From: Falsiroseomonas selenitidurans
Lineage (GTDB): Bacteria; Pseudomonadota; Alphaproteobacteria; Acetobacterales; Acetobacteraceae
Assembly (NCBI RefSeq): GCF_012103215.1
Contig: NZ_JAAVNE010000027.1
Location: 1-64,000 of the forward strand
Length of the DNA: 64,000 nt
Direction of reading: 5' to 3'
A program made the position numbers and the translations under genes. The notes beneath the pieces are model-generated. The model was not told where the DNA came from, searched no databases, and saw only the letters and a program-made list of their open reading frames with translations. Every line of letters begins with the position of its first letter. The stretch's first letter is position 1. This document shows, piece after piece, positions 24,741 through 33,050 of the stretch.

Positions 24741-25405
24741 CCGAGAGGCCTGTCTACCGCGACCCCGCCACCGCCAAGAAGCAGCTTGGCGACGCGCCCT
24801 GCATCGATCCCACGGCCAGTGTCCGCGACTGCAGCTTCGGCGCCTATACCGAAGTCGGCGCGCGGACCTCGATGGCGGAGGTGACCTTCGGCGACTATTC
24901 CTATGTCGTGCACGACAGCCAGATCATCTACGCCACGATCGGCAAGTTCTGTTCCATCGCCAGCCACACGCGGATCAACCCCGGCAACCATCCGCTGGAC
25001 CGCGTGGCGCTGAACCACTTCACCTACCGCGCCAGCGCCTATGGCCTGGGCCCGGACGAGGCCGGCTTCTTCGACTGGCGGCGGGAACACCATGTCACGC
25101 TCGGCCATGATGTCTGGCTGGGGCATGGCGTCATCGTCCTGCCGGGGGTGACGATCGGCTCGGGGGCCGCGATCGGCGCCGGCACGGTGGTGACCAGGGA
25201 TGTGCCGCCCTTCGCCATCGTGGTCGGAAATCCGGGCCGCATCCTCCGCTTCCGGTTCCCCGAAACTATTCGCGACAGTCTGCTGCGTATCAATTGGTGG
25301 GATTGGTCACGGGACCAACTTGCAGCGGGTCTGGATGACATGCGAAACTTGTCGGCGACGGCCTTCTGCCAGCGCCATGATCCCGGGTTCTGTCACAAAG
25401 ACTAA
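24737..25405 (+). CDS. Phosphonate-metabolism hexapeptide-repeat acyltransferase
   Basis: Left-handed beta-helix (LbH) acyltransferase, 222 residues. It starts with hexapeptide repeats (IDPTASVRDCSFGAYTEVGA), has a long loop with the catalytic-type His (GNHPLDRVALNHFTYRA), then more repeats (VTLGHDVWLGHGVIVLPGVTIGSGAAIGAGTVVTRDVPPFAIVVGNP). It is close to the xenobiotic/chloramphenicol acetyltransferase-like family that recurs in phn operons as phosphonate metabolism protein, transferase hexapeptide repeat family. It overlaps the second phnE gene by four bases. In this setting it may acetylate an aminoalkylphosphonate, but the substrate is not proven. Confidence 0.87.
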   Translation: MTERPVYRDPATAKKQLGDAPCIDPTASVRDCSFGAYTEVGARTSMAEVTFGDYSYVVHDSQIIYATIGKFCSIASHTRINPGNHPLDRVALNHFTYRASAYGLGPDEAGFFDWRREHHVTLGHDVWLGHGVIVLPGVTIGSGAAIGAGTVVTRDVPPFAIVVGNPGRILRFRFPETIRDSLLRINWWDWSRDQLAAGLDDMRNLSATAFCQRHDPGFCHKD

Positions 25406-25473
25406 GCCCGACCGTCACACCAGCTTCGCCGATAGGGCGGTAAGCCCCGCGCCGACGCAAGGAGCGGCGCAGC

Positions 25474-27036
25474 ATGGGTTCGCGGAAGAACGTTCTTCTT
25501 ATTGTGGTGGACCAGTGGCGCGCCGATTTCGTGCCCGCCCTCGGCGCCGGTTTCCTGCGCACGCCAAACCTCGACCGCCTCTGCCGGGAGGGTGTGACCT
25601 TCCGCAACCACGTCACCAACACCGTGCCCTGCGGCCCGGCGCGGGCCAGCCTGCTGACCGGCCTGTACCTGATGAACCACCGCGCCGTGCAGAACACGGT
25701 GCCGCTGGATGCGCGCCACACCAACCTCGGCAAGCAGCTGCGCCTGATCGGCTATGACCCGGCCCTGATCGGCTACACCACCACCACGCCGGACCCGCGC
25801 ACCACCGGCCCGCGCGACCCGCGCTTCACCACCCTCGGCGACCTGATGGACGGTTTCCGCAGCGTCGGCGCGTTTGAGCCGAACATGGACGGGTATTTCG
25901 GCTGGCTCGCGCATCAGGGTTACGAACTGCCGGCGAAGCGCGAGGATATCTGGCTGCCGGAAGGCGAGGACGCCGTGCCGGGCGCCACCAACCGCCCGTC
26001 CCGCATCCCGAAGGAATTGTCGGACACCACCTTCTTCACCGAGAAGGCGCTGACCTACCTGAAGGGCAAGGGCGAGAAGCCGTGGTTCCTGCACCTCGGC
26101 TACTACCGCCCGCACCCGCCCTTCATCGCGCCGGCGCCCTACAACAGCCTGTATGATCCGGCGGACATGCCCGCCCCCGTGCGCGCCCCGCGCTGGGAGG
26201 AGGAGGCCGAGCAGCATCCGCTGCTGCGCCACTATCTGCGCGCCATCGGCCAGGCCAGCTTCTTCCGCGGCGGCCAGGGTGCGGGCGCGGGGCTGGATGA
26301 GGCCAGCATCCGTCAGATGCGCGCCAGCTATTGCGGCCTGATGACCGAGATCGACGACGCGCTCGGCCGCGTCTTCGCCTATCTCGAACAGACCGGGCAG
26401 TGGGATGACACCACCATCATCTTCACCTCCGACCATGGCGAGCAGCTCGGTGACCATTGGCTGCTCGGCAAGCTCGGCTATTTCGACGAGAGCTTCCGCA
26501 TCCCGCTGGTGGTCAAGGGCGCCGGGGCGCAGGCCGGGCTGATCGACGACACGCTGACCGAAAGCGTGGACGTGATGCCGACCATCCTGGAATGGCTCGG
26601 CGGCACCGCACCGCGCGCCTGCGACGGCCGGTCCCTGCTGCCGGTGCTGGCGGGCGAGAAGCCGGCCGACTGGCGCGACCTGCTGCACTACGAATACGAT
26701 TTCCGCGACATCCACTATTCGCAGCCGGAGACGGCGCTCGGCCTGACGATGGATACGTCGAGCCTCTGCGTCGTGCAGGACGCGGACTACAAATACGTCC
26801 ACTTCGCCGCCCTGCCGCCGCTGTTCTTCGACCTGCAGCGCGACCCGAACCAGTTCGAGAACCGCGCCGAGGACTCGGCCTACGCCGCGCGCGTGAAGGA
26901 CTACGCGCAGCGCGCCCTGTCGCTGCGGCTGCGGCACGCCGAACGCACCCTGACCCATTTCCGCGCCACGCCGAAGGGCCTGGAGGAGCGCCGCCCGGCG
27001 CCCGCCGCGCCGGCGGCGCGCGCCGCGGCGGAGTAG
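25474..27036 (+). CDS. Phosphonate monoester hydrolase (formylglycine sulfatase superfamily)
   Basis: A 520-residue hydrolase of the alkaline phosphatase/sulfatase superfamily. It matches my memory of rhizobial phosphonate monoester hydrolases very closely, for example in LLIVVDQWRADF and YDPALIGYTTTTPDPRTT. Metal ligand Asp13 and the CxPxR formylglycine motif at Cys53-Gly-Pro-Ala-Arg57 are present, and TSDHGEQLGDH supplies further metal ligands. Cys53 needs a formylglycine-generating enzyme, not in this window. No signal peptide is seen, so it acts in the cytoplasm on imported phosphonate monoesters or phosphodiesters. AAGGAG precedes the ATG. Confidence 0.93.
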   Translation: MGSRKNVLLIVVDQWRADFVPALGAGFLRTPNLDRLCREGVTFRNHVTNTVPCGPARASLLTGLYLMNHRAVQNTVPLDARHTNLGKQLRLIGYDPALIGYTTTTPDPRTTGPRDPRFTTLGDLMDGFRSVGAFEPNMDGYFGWLAHQGYELPAKREDIWLPEGEDAVPGATNRPSRIPKELSDTTFFTEKALTYLKGKGEKPWFLHLGYYRPHPPFIAPAPYNSLYDPADMPAPVRAPRWEEEAEQHPLLRHYLRAIGQASFFRGGQGAGAGLDEASIRQMRASYCGLMTEIDDALGRVFAYLEQTGQWDDTTIIFTSDHGEQLGDHWLLGKLGYFDESFRIPLVVKGAGAQAGLIDDTLTESVDVMPTILEWLGGTAPRACDGRSLLPVLAGEKPADWRDLLHYEYDFRDIHYSQPETALGLTMDTSSLCVVQDADYKYVHFAALPPLFFDLQRDPNQFENRAEDSAYAARVKDYAQRALSLRLRHAERTLTHFRATPKGLEERRPAPAAPAARAAAE

Positions 27037-27063
27037 TCCGACACCGGAACGGAAGGCCACGCC

Positions 27064-28611
27064 ATGCGAACCCTGCGCCAGAGACTGATCGCCGCCCTTG
27101 CCGCCTGTGCGCTCGCCGCACCGGCGCTGGCGCAGGAGGCACGCCCCGCCCTGACCATCGCCGTGCAGGACGTGCCGCGGTCGCTCGACCCGCTGACGCA
27201 GTTCGGCAATGTCGATTGGCGCGGCTACGCCAACATCTTCGACGGCCTGCTGACGATGGACTTCGCCGGCGACTTCCGGCCGCTGCCGGCGCTGGCGGAA
27301 AGCTGGCGCCGCATCGACGGCCGCACGCTGGAACTGACGCTGCGCCGCGACGTCACCTTCCATGACGGCAGCCGGCTGACCGCCGAGGACATCGCCTTCA
27401 CCTTCGGCCCCGAACGCATGCGCAACCAGGGCGCGCCGGGCTATGCGGTGGGCCGGATCTTCTTCGGCACCTTCGCCGACATCGAGGTGGTGGATGCGCA
27501 GACGGTGCGCATCGTCACCAGCCAGGACGACCCGCTGATCGAACAGCGTCTGGGCACCATCCCCGGCGGCGTGGTCGGCCTGCAGGCGTTCCGCGCCGCG
27601 CCGAACTTCGCCGCCTGGAACCAGCGCGCCATCGGCACCGGCCCCTATCGCGTGCAGAGCTACCGCGCCGGCAACGACCTGGTGCTGGTCGCGCATGATT
27701 CCTGGTGGGGCGGCCGCCCGCCGGCGCAGCGGCTGCGCTTCTGGGCGGTGCCGGAGGTTGGCTCCCGCGTCGCGGCGCTGCGCAGCGGCGAGGTGCAGAT
27801 CGCGACCGACATCCCGCCGGACCAGTTCCCGGTGGTCGCCGCCGATCCGCGGCTGGAGATCGTCGGCGGCGGCGTCGCGAACCATCGCGTGCTGTCCTAC
27901 AACACCCGCAACCCGGCGCTGCGCGACCCCCGCGTGCGCGAGGCGCTGAATCTCGCCATCGACCGCGGGGCGATCACCCGGGCGCTGTGGGACGACCGCC
28001 TGCCGGTGACGCGCAGCCACCAGTTCCCCGCCTATCGCGACCTGTTCCTTGCCGACTGGCCGATGCCGCGCTTCGACCCGGCGGCGGCGCGCCGCCTGCT
28101 GGCGGAAGCCGGCTACCGGGGCGAGCGGATCACCTACAATGTGCTGAGCAACTACTACACCAACGAACTCGCCACGGCGCAGGTGCTGGTGGAGATGTGG
28201 CGCGCCGTCGGGCTGAACGTCGTGCTCGAGGTGCGGGAGAACTACAGCCAGATCGTCAACGACCCGGCGCATGGCATCCGCAACTGGTCCAACACCATGA
28301 CCCTGCCGGACCCGGTGGGCAGCCTGTGGCGCCTGTATGGCCCGCGCGGGCCGGTGCAGGGCAGCTACCGCGAATGGGTGAATGACGCGTTCAACCGCGA
28401 CGGCGCCATCCTGGAAAGCTCGACCGACACCGCCGCCCGCCAGGCCGCCTGGCGCCGCATGCTGACCGTCTACGACCGCACGGACAGCCCGGGCACGGTG
28501 CTGCACCAGTTCGGCCTGTTCTACGGCAAGCGCCGCGATGTCGCCTGGCAGCCGCTGCCGGTGGAGTGGATGGATTTCCGCCCGGCCTTCCTGCGCACGG
28601 CGGCCCGCTGA
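27064..28611 (+). CDS. Oligopeptide-type ABC substrate-binding protein (SBP_bac_5), copy 1
   Basis: Periplasmic family 5 binding protein, 515 residues, signal peptide about 1-23 ending ALAQ. It has family landmarks such as LTLRRDVTFHDGSRLTAEDIAFTF and IGTGPYRVQSYRAGNDLVLVAHDSWWGGRPP. It is the most divergent of six paralogues in this cluster: LSNYYTNELATAQVLVEMWRAVGLNV matches the block found in the other five. It lies 27 bases after the phosphonate monoester hydrolase and overlaps the phosphodiesterase gene by one base (TGATG). Peptide binding should not be assumed, because the neighbours suggest phosphonate- or phosphate-containing ligands. Confidence 0.9.
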   Translation: MRTLRQRLIAALAACALAAPALAQEARPALTIAVQDVPRSLDPLTQFGNVDWRGYANIFDGLLTMDFAGDFRPLPALAESWRRIDGRTLELTLRRDVTFHDGSRLTAEDIAFTFGPERMRNQGAPGYAVGRIFFGTFADIEVVDAQTVRIVTSQDDPLIEQRLGTIPGGVVGLQAFRAAPNFAAWNQRAIGTGPYRVQSYRAGNDLVLVAHDSWWGGRPPAQRLRFWAVPEVGSRVAALRSGEVQIATDIPPDQFPVVAADPRLEIVGGGVANHRVLSYNTRNPALRDPRVREALNLAIDRGAITRALWDDRLPVTRSHQFPAYRDLFLADWPMPRFDPAAARRLLAEAGYRGERITYNVLSNYYTNELATAQVLVEMWRAVGLNVVLEVRENYSQIVNDPAHGIRNWSNTMTLPDPVGSLWRLYGPRGPVQGSYREWVNDAFNRDGAILESSTDTAARQAAWRRMLTVYDRTDSPGTVLHQFGLFYGKRRDVAWQPLPVEWMDFRPAFLRTAAR

Positions 28612-29843
28612 TGGCCGAACGTGCCATCCTGCTGCTGATCGACGGGCTGCCGGCGGATGTCTTCGCCGCCGAGGCCGCCCGCCTGCGCAACCTCTCGGCG
28701 CTGGCCGCGCGCGGCCTGCACCTGGCGCGGGTGACGCCGGCGCAGCCATCCGTCTCCTTCCCCGGCCGGGCGGAGATGCTGACAGGCCGCGGCCCGGCGG
28801 AGAACGGCGTCTGGGGCAACGCGATCCATGACGGCACGCGCTTCCGCAAGGCAATGGCCGATGACATCCGGGTGCCGACGCTGGCCCGCGCGGTGCGCGA
28901 TGCCGGCGGCACGGTGGCCAGCATCGGCTTCGGCCTGGTCGATCCTGCCGATGCCGACTGGCATTCGGATCCGTGGTGGCAGCATCTCGATGCCGCCGAT
29001 CCCGCCAACACCAAGGGACCCGCCGCCGCGCCACTGCACATCCGGCGCGATGCCGATGGCCTGCTGGCGGCGGCGCTGCGGCGCGGCGCCTTCACCTTCG
29101 GCCCGGGCGCCACGCCGCACGGCCTGGTGCAGCCACAGATGCTGGGCTTCGCCTGCGACATGGCGCAGATCGACGCCGCGGCGGCGCTGCTCTGCGGCGA
29201 GGCCCCGCCGCGCCTGGTGCTGACGGAAATCGCCACGCCCGACGCCGCCCTGCACTACCACGGTCTGGGCAGCGCGGCGGCGGACCTGGCCATCGCGCTG
29301 GCGGACATGCTGGTGGGCCGGCTGGTGCAGCATCTGGAGGCGGCCGGGCGGCTGCACGACACGCTGATCGTCGTCTCCAGCGACCATGGCCACGCCCCGA
29401 TCGACACCGCGCTGTACCCGGAAGCGATCCTGCCGGGAAAGATCTGGGCCTCGGAAGGCGGCGCGCTGCATGTGCTCGCCGCCACTGCGCGCGATGTGGC
29501 GACGCTGGCCGCGCTCGGCATCACGCCGCTGCCCGACACGCATCTGCCGGAGGCGCAGCGCGGCCGCATCACCACCTTCGTCGCGCCGGCCGGCCAGGCC
29601 TTCGAACGGCGCACCGATGTTGCCACGCCGACGGGCGCGCCGATCGTCGTGGCCACCCATGGCAATGCGCCGGGCACGCCGGGCGATGACGCCGTCGCCT
29701 TCCTGGCGGGCGGCGGCATGCCGCGCGGCCTCGTGCCGCGGGCCAGCCTGCGCGACCTGGCGCCTGCCATCCTGCACCTCCTGGGCCTTCCCGCGCTTGC
29801 CGGCACCAGGCCCAACCTGATCCGAGAGAGGATTCCCGCATGA
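28611..29843 (+). CDS. Alkaline phosphatase-superfamily phosphodiesterase (NPP-like)
   Basis: A 410-residue member of the nucleotide pyrophosphatase/phosphodiesterase group. Metal ligand Asp lies in LLLIDGLPADVF. The nucleophile segment is PSVSFPGRAEMLTGRGPAENGVWGN, where Ser takes the place of the more usual Thr. Further metal ligands lie in ATPDAALHYHG and SSDHGHAPID. There is no signal peptide, so it is cytoplasmic. It overlaps the upstream binding-protein gene (TGATG) and the next one (ATGA), so it is translated in step with both. It probably cleaves a phosphate or phosphonate ester delivered by the transporter. Confidence 0.87.
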   Translation: MAERAILLLIDGLPADVFAAEAARLRNLSALAARGLHLARVTPAQPSVSFPGRAEMLTGRGPAENGVWGNAIHDGTRFRKAMADDIRVPTLARAVRDAGGTVASIGFGLVDPADADWHSDPWWQHLDAADPANTKGPAAAPLHIRRDADGLLAAALRRGAFTFGPGATPHGLVQPQMLGFACDMAQIDAAAALLCGEAPPRLVLTEIATPDAALHYHGLGSAAADLAIALADMLVGRLVQHLEAAGRLHDTLIVVSSDHGHAPIDTALYPEAILPGKIWASEGGALHVLAATARDVATLAALGITPLPDTHLPEAQRGRITTFVAPAGQAFERRTDVATPTGAPIVVATHGNAPGTPGDDAVAFLAGGGMPRGLVPRASLRDLAPAILHLLGLPALAGTRPNLIRERIPA

Positions 29844-31459
29844 CCGCCCTCCCCCGTCGCGCGCTGCTGGCCACGCCGGCGGCGCTGGCCCTGCCGCGCT
29901 TCGCCATTGCCCAGTCCGACAACCGCCCCTCCATCACCATCGCCGTGCAGAAGGTGGTGAACAGCAACACGCTCGACGTGCTGCGCGAGCAGTCGAATGT
30001 GGGCGAGCGCGTGTTCTTCTCCTCCCTGTGGGAAGGCCTGATCGGCCGCGACTGGCTCGGCGACCTGCGGAGCGTCCCCGGCCTGGCGACGTCCTGGCGC
30101 CGGCTGGATGACCGCACGGTGGAGCTGGTGCTGCGCCAGGGCGTGCGCTTCCACAATGGCGACGAGCTGACCGCCGACGACGTGGTGTTCACCTTCGGGC
30201 CGGAGCGCATGTTCGGCACCGGCCAGGGCGCGCCGCAGGGCGTCACGCTGTTCAGCCGCCTGCCCGGCGGCACCGGCAAGGAACTGCCGCCCGAGGTCGC
30301 CGCCGTCGCCCGCCGCAACTGGCCGGCGCTCGAGAAGGTGGAGGCGGTGGACAAGTACACCGTCCGCTTCGTCAACCGCACGCCGGACGTGACGATGGAA
30401 GGCCGGCTGGCGCGCTACGGCAGCGACATCATGAACCGGCGTTCCTTCGAGGAAGCCGGCAGCTGGCTGGACTGGGCGCGCAAGCCCGTCACCACCGGCC
30501 CCTACATGGTGGCGGAATTCCGCCCGGACGTGTCGCTGACGCTGGTGGCGCACGATGCCTATTGGGGCGGCCGCCCGCCGCTGAAGCAGATCCGCTTCGT
30601 CGAGGTGCCGGAGGTGTCCTCCCGCATCAACGGCCTGCTCTCCGGCCAGTACCAGTTCGCGTGCGACCTGCCGCCGGACCAGATCGAATCCGTCGAGCGC
30701 AACCGCGCCTTCGAGGTGCAGGGCGGCACCATCCTGAACCACCGCCTGACGGTGTTCGACAAGAACCACCCGCAGCTGCGCGACCCGCGGGTGCGTCGCG
30801 CCATCACCCATTCGATGGACCGCCAGGCGATCGTCGAAAGCCTCTGGGCCGGCCGCACCGTGGTGCCGAAGGGCCTGCAGTGGGACTATTACGGCCCGAT
30901 GTTCCACGCGGATTGGTCGGTGCCGGCCTATGACCCGGCCGAGGCCCGCCGCCTGCTGCGCGAGGCGAATTACCGCGGCGAGCCGATCCCCTACCGCCTG
31001 CTGAACAACTACTACACCAACCAGGTGGCGACGGCGCAGGTGCTGGTCGAGATGTGGCGCTCGGTCGGGCTGAACGTGCAGATCGAGATGAAGGAGAACT
31101 GGGCGCAGATCTTCGACCGGTCCAGCCCGCGCGCGGTGCGCGACTGGTCCAACAGCGCGCCCTTCAACGACCCGGTCTCCTCCATCGTCAACCAGCACGG
31201 CCCGAACGGCCAGCAGCAGCAGGTCGGCGAATACGCCAATGAGGAGCTGAACCGGCTTTCGGTGGAGCTCGAGACGAGCACGGACCGCGCCCGGCGCCGC
31301 GCCGTGTTCCGCCGCATGCTGGAGATCGCGGAGCGCGAGGACCCCGCCTACACCGTGATCCACCAGAACGCGACCTTCACCGCGAAGCGCAAGGACATCG
31401 CCTGGAAGGCAAGCCCGGCCTTCGCGATGGACTTCCGCGCCGGCAACTGGGGGGCCTGA
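29840..31459 (+). CDS. SBP_bac_5 ABC substrate-binding protein, copy 2
   Basis: Periplasmic receptor of 539 residues; leader LPRRALLATPAALALPRFAIAQ. The mature N-terminus DNRPSITIAVQKVVNSNTL is shared with the next four genes. It carries the block EFRPDVSLTLVAHDAYWGGRPP and the NNYYTNQVATAQVLVEMWRSVGLNVQIEM stretch. It overlaps the phosphodiesterase gene by ATGA and ends in NWGA. The codons for that tail (TGGGGGGCC) also serve as the ribosome-binding site of the next gene. This is one of five highly similar tandem copies, so the ligands are likely related but different. Confidence 0.92.
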   Translation: MTALPRRALLATPAALALPRFAIAQSDNRPSITIAVQKVVNSNTLDVLREQSNVGERVFFSSLWEGLIGRDWLGDLRSVPGLATSWRRLDDRTVELVLRQGVRFHNGDELTADDVVFTFGPERMFGTGQGAPQGVTLFSRLPGGTGKELPPEVAAVARRNWPALEKVEAVDKYTVRFVNRTPDVTMEGRLARYGSDIMNRRSFEEAGSWLDWARKPVTTGPYMVAEFRPDVSLTLVAHDAYWGGRPPLKQIRFVEVPEVSSRINGLLSGQYQFACDLPPDQIESVERNRAFEVQGGTILNHRLTVFDKNHPQLRDPRVRRAITHSMDRQAIVESLWAGRTVVPKGLQWDYYGPMFHADWSVPAYDPAEARRLLREANYRGEPIPYRLLNNYYTNQVATAQVLVEMWRSVGLNVQIEMKENWAQIFDRSSPRAVRDWSNSAPFNDPVSSIVNQHGPNGQQQQVGEYANEELNRLSVELETSTDRARRRAVFRRMLEIAEREDPAYTVIHQNATFTAKRKDIAWKASPAFAMDFRAGNWGA

Positions 31460-31462
31460 GCC

Positions 31463-33046
31463 ATGCTCCGCCGCCGCACCCTGCTGGCCGCCGCGCCGAT
31501 CGGCGCGGCGGCGGCCACCCTGCCGCGCTTCGCCATCGCCCAGGCCGACCAGCGGCCCGTCATCACCATCGCCGTGCAGAAGATCGGCAACAACGGCACG
31601 CTGGATATCCTGCGGGAGGCCAGCAATGTCGGCACGCGCTGGTACAACCTGTACAAGGAACCGCTGATCGACACGGACTGGACCGGCAATCTGGCGCTGC
31701 GCCCGGGCCTGGCCAGCGCCTGGCGCCGCATCGACGACCGCACCGTCGAGCTCGAACTGCGCGACGATGTGCGCTTCCATGACGGCACGAAGCTGACGGC
31801 GGAACACGTCGCCTTCACCTTCAGCGCGGAGCGCATGTTCGGCCGGCCCGGCCTTACCGGCCCGTCCGCGCCGCCGCCGGAAGTCATGGCCGGCGCCCGC
31901 GGCACCTTCCCGGGCTTCGAGAAGGTGGAGATCCTCGGCCCGCACCGGCTGCGCTGGGTGAACCGCACCGGCGACGTGACACTGGAAGGCCGCCTCTCGC
32001 ACCGCGCCGGCAGCATCATCCCTGGCGAGGCCTTTGCGCGTGCCGGCGGCTGGGCGCCGTTCTTCCAGATGCCGATCGGCACCGGCCCCTACCGCGTCGC
32101 CGAATGGCGCATCGACAGCCGCCTGGTGCTGGAAGCCTTCGACGACTACTGGGGCGGTCGCCCGCCGATCCGCCAGATCCGCTTCCTGGAAGTGCCGGAG
32201 CTGTCCTCCCGCATCAATGGGATGTTCGCCGGGGAGTATGACTTCGCCTGCGACATCACGCCCGACCAGATCACGACCATCGAGCGCGATCCGCGCTTCG
32301 AGGTGGTGGGTGGCGTCATCATGAACCACCGCGTCACGCATTTCGACACGACGCACCCGGTGCTGGAGAACCCGCTGGTGCGCCGCGCCATGACGCATGC
32401 GGTGGACCGCAAGGCGATCGTGGACAGCCTCTGGGCCGGCCGCACGGAGATCCCCGCCGGCCTGCAATTCCCCTTCTTCGAGGGCATGCTGGCGCAGGGC
32501 TGGTCGGTGCCGCGCTTCGACGTGGCGGAAGCCCGCCGCCTGCTGCGGGAGGCGAATTACCGCGGCGACGCCATCCCCTACCGGATGCTGAACAACTACT
32601 ACACCAACCAGACCGCGACCGGCCAGGTGATGGTGGAGATGTGGCGCGCGGCGGGGCTGAACGTGCAGCTGCAGATGGTGGAGAATTGGGGCCAGGTGCA
32701 GGCCGCCGGCCCCGGCCGCGGCATGTTCGAACACTCCGTCACCAGCTTCTTCAACGACCCCGTCTCCTTCGTGCCCACCACCTACGGCCCGCGCGGCTCG
32801 CTCAGCCGCAACGGCATGTGGAAGAACGCGGAGTTCCACGCGCTGGTGCCGCAGCTGGAATCCGGCACGGATCGCGCACGCCGCGGCGCCATCTGGGCGC
32901 GCATGCTGCAGATCATGGAACGCGAGGACCCGGTGGTGAACGTCATCCACCAGACCGCGAACTTCACCGCCAAACGCCGCAACATCGCCTGGCGCCCGGC
33001 CAAGTCCTTCGTGATGGACTTCCGCCGCCAGAACTGGGGGGCCTGA
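31463..33046 (+). CDS. SBP_bac_5 ABC substrate-binding protein, copy 3
   Basis: Paralogue of 527 residues starting three bases after the previous stop. Its leader (MLRRRTLLAAAPIGAAAATLPRFAIAQ) is followed by ADQRPVITIAVQKIGNNGTLDIL. It is slightly shorter than copy 2 because the segment after the FHDG region (residues about 125-140) is trimmed. The pocket-proximal segment differs from its neighbours (QMPIGTGPYRVAEWRIDSRLVLEAFDDYWGG), as expected if each copy has a separate ligand. It ends NWGA, with the next ribosome-binding site in these codons. Confidence 0.92.
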   Translation: MLRRRTLLAAAPIGAAAATLPRFAIAQADQRPVITIAVQKIGNNGTLDILREASNVGTRWYNLYKEPLIDTDWTGNLALRPGLASAWRRIDDRTVELELRDDVRFHDGTKLTAEHVAFTFSAERMFGRPGLTGPSAPPPEVMAGARGTFPGFEKVEILGPHRLRWVNRTGDVTLEGRLSHRAGSIIPGEAFARAGGWAPFFQMPIGTGPYRVAEWRIDSRLVLEAFDDYWGGRPPIRQIRFLEVPELSSRINGMFAGEYDFACDITPDQITTIERDPRFEVVGGVIMNHRVTHFDTTHPVLENPLVRRAMTHAVDRKAIVDSLWAGRTEIPAGLQFPFFEGMLAQGWSVPRFDVAEARRLLREANYRGDAIPYRMLNNYYTNQTATGQVMVEMWRAAGLNVQLQMVENWGQVQAAGPGRGMFEHSVTSFFNDPVSFVPTTYGPRGSLSRNGMWKNAEFHALVPQLESGTDRARRGAIWARMLQIMEREDPVVNVIHQTANFTAKRRNIAWRPAKSFVMDFRRQNWGA

Positions 33047-33050
33047 GCCC

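Noticed and set aside
25402..29034. A 1210-residue minus-strand open frame
   Set aside because: It lies antisense to the phosphonate monoester hydrolase, a receptor and the phosphodiesterase, all of which have clear motifs. The minus product has none.
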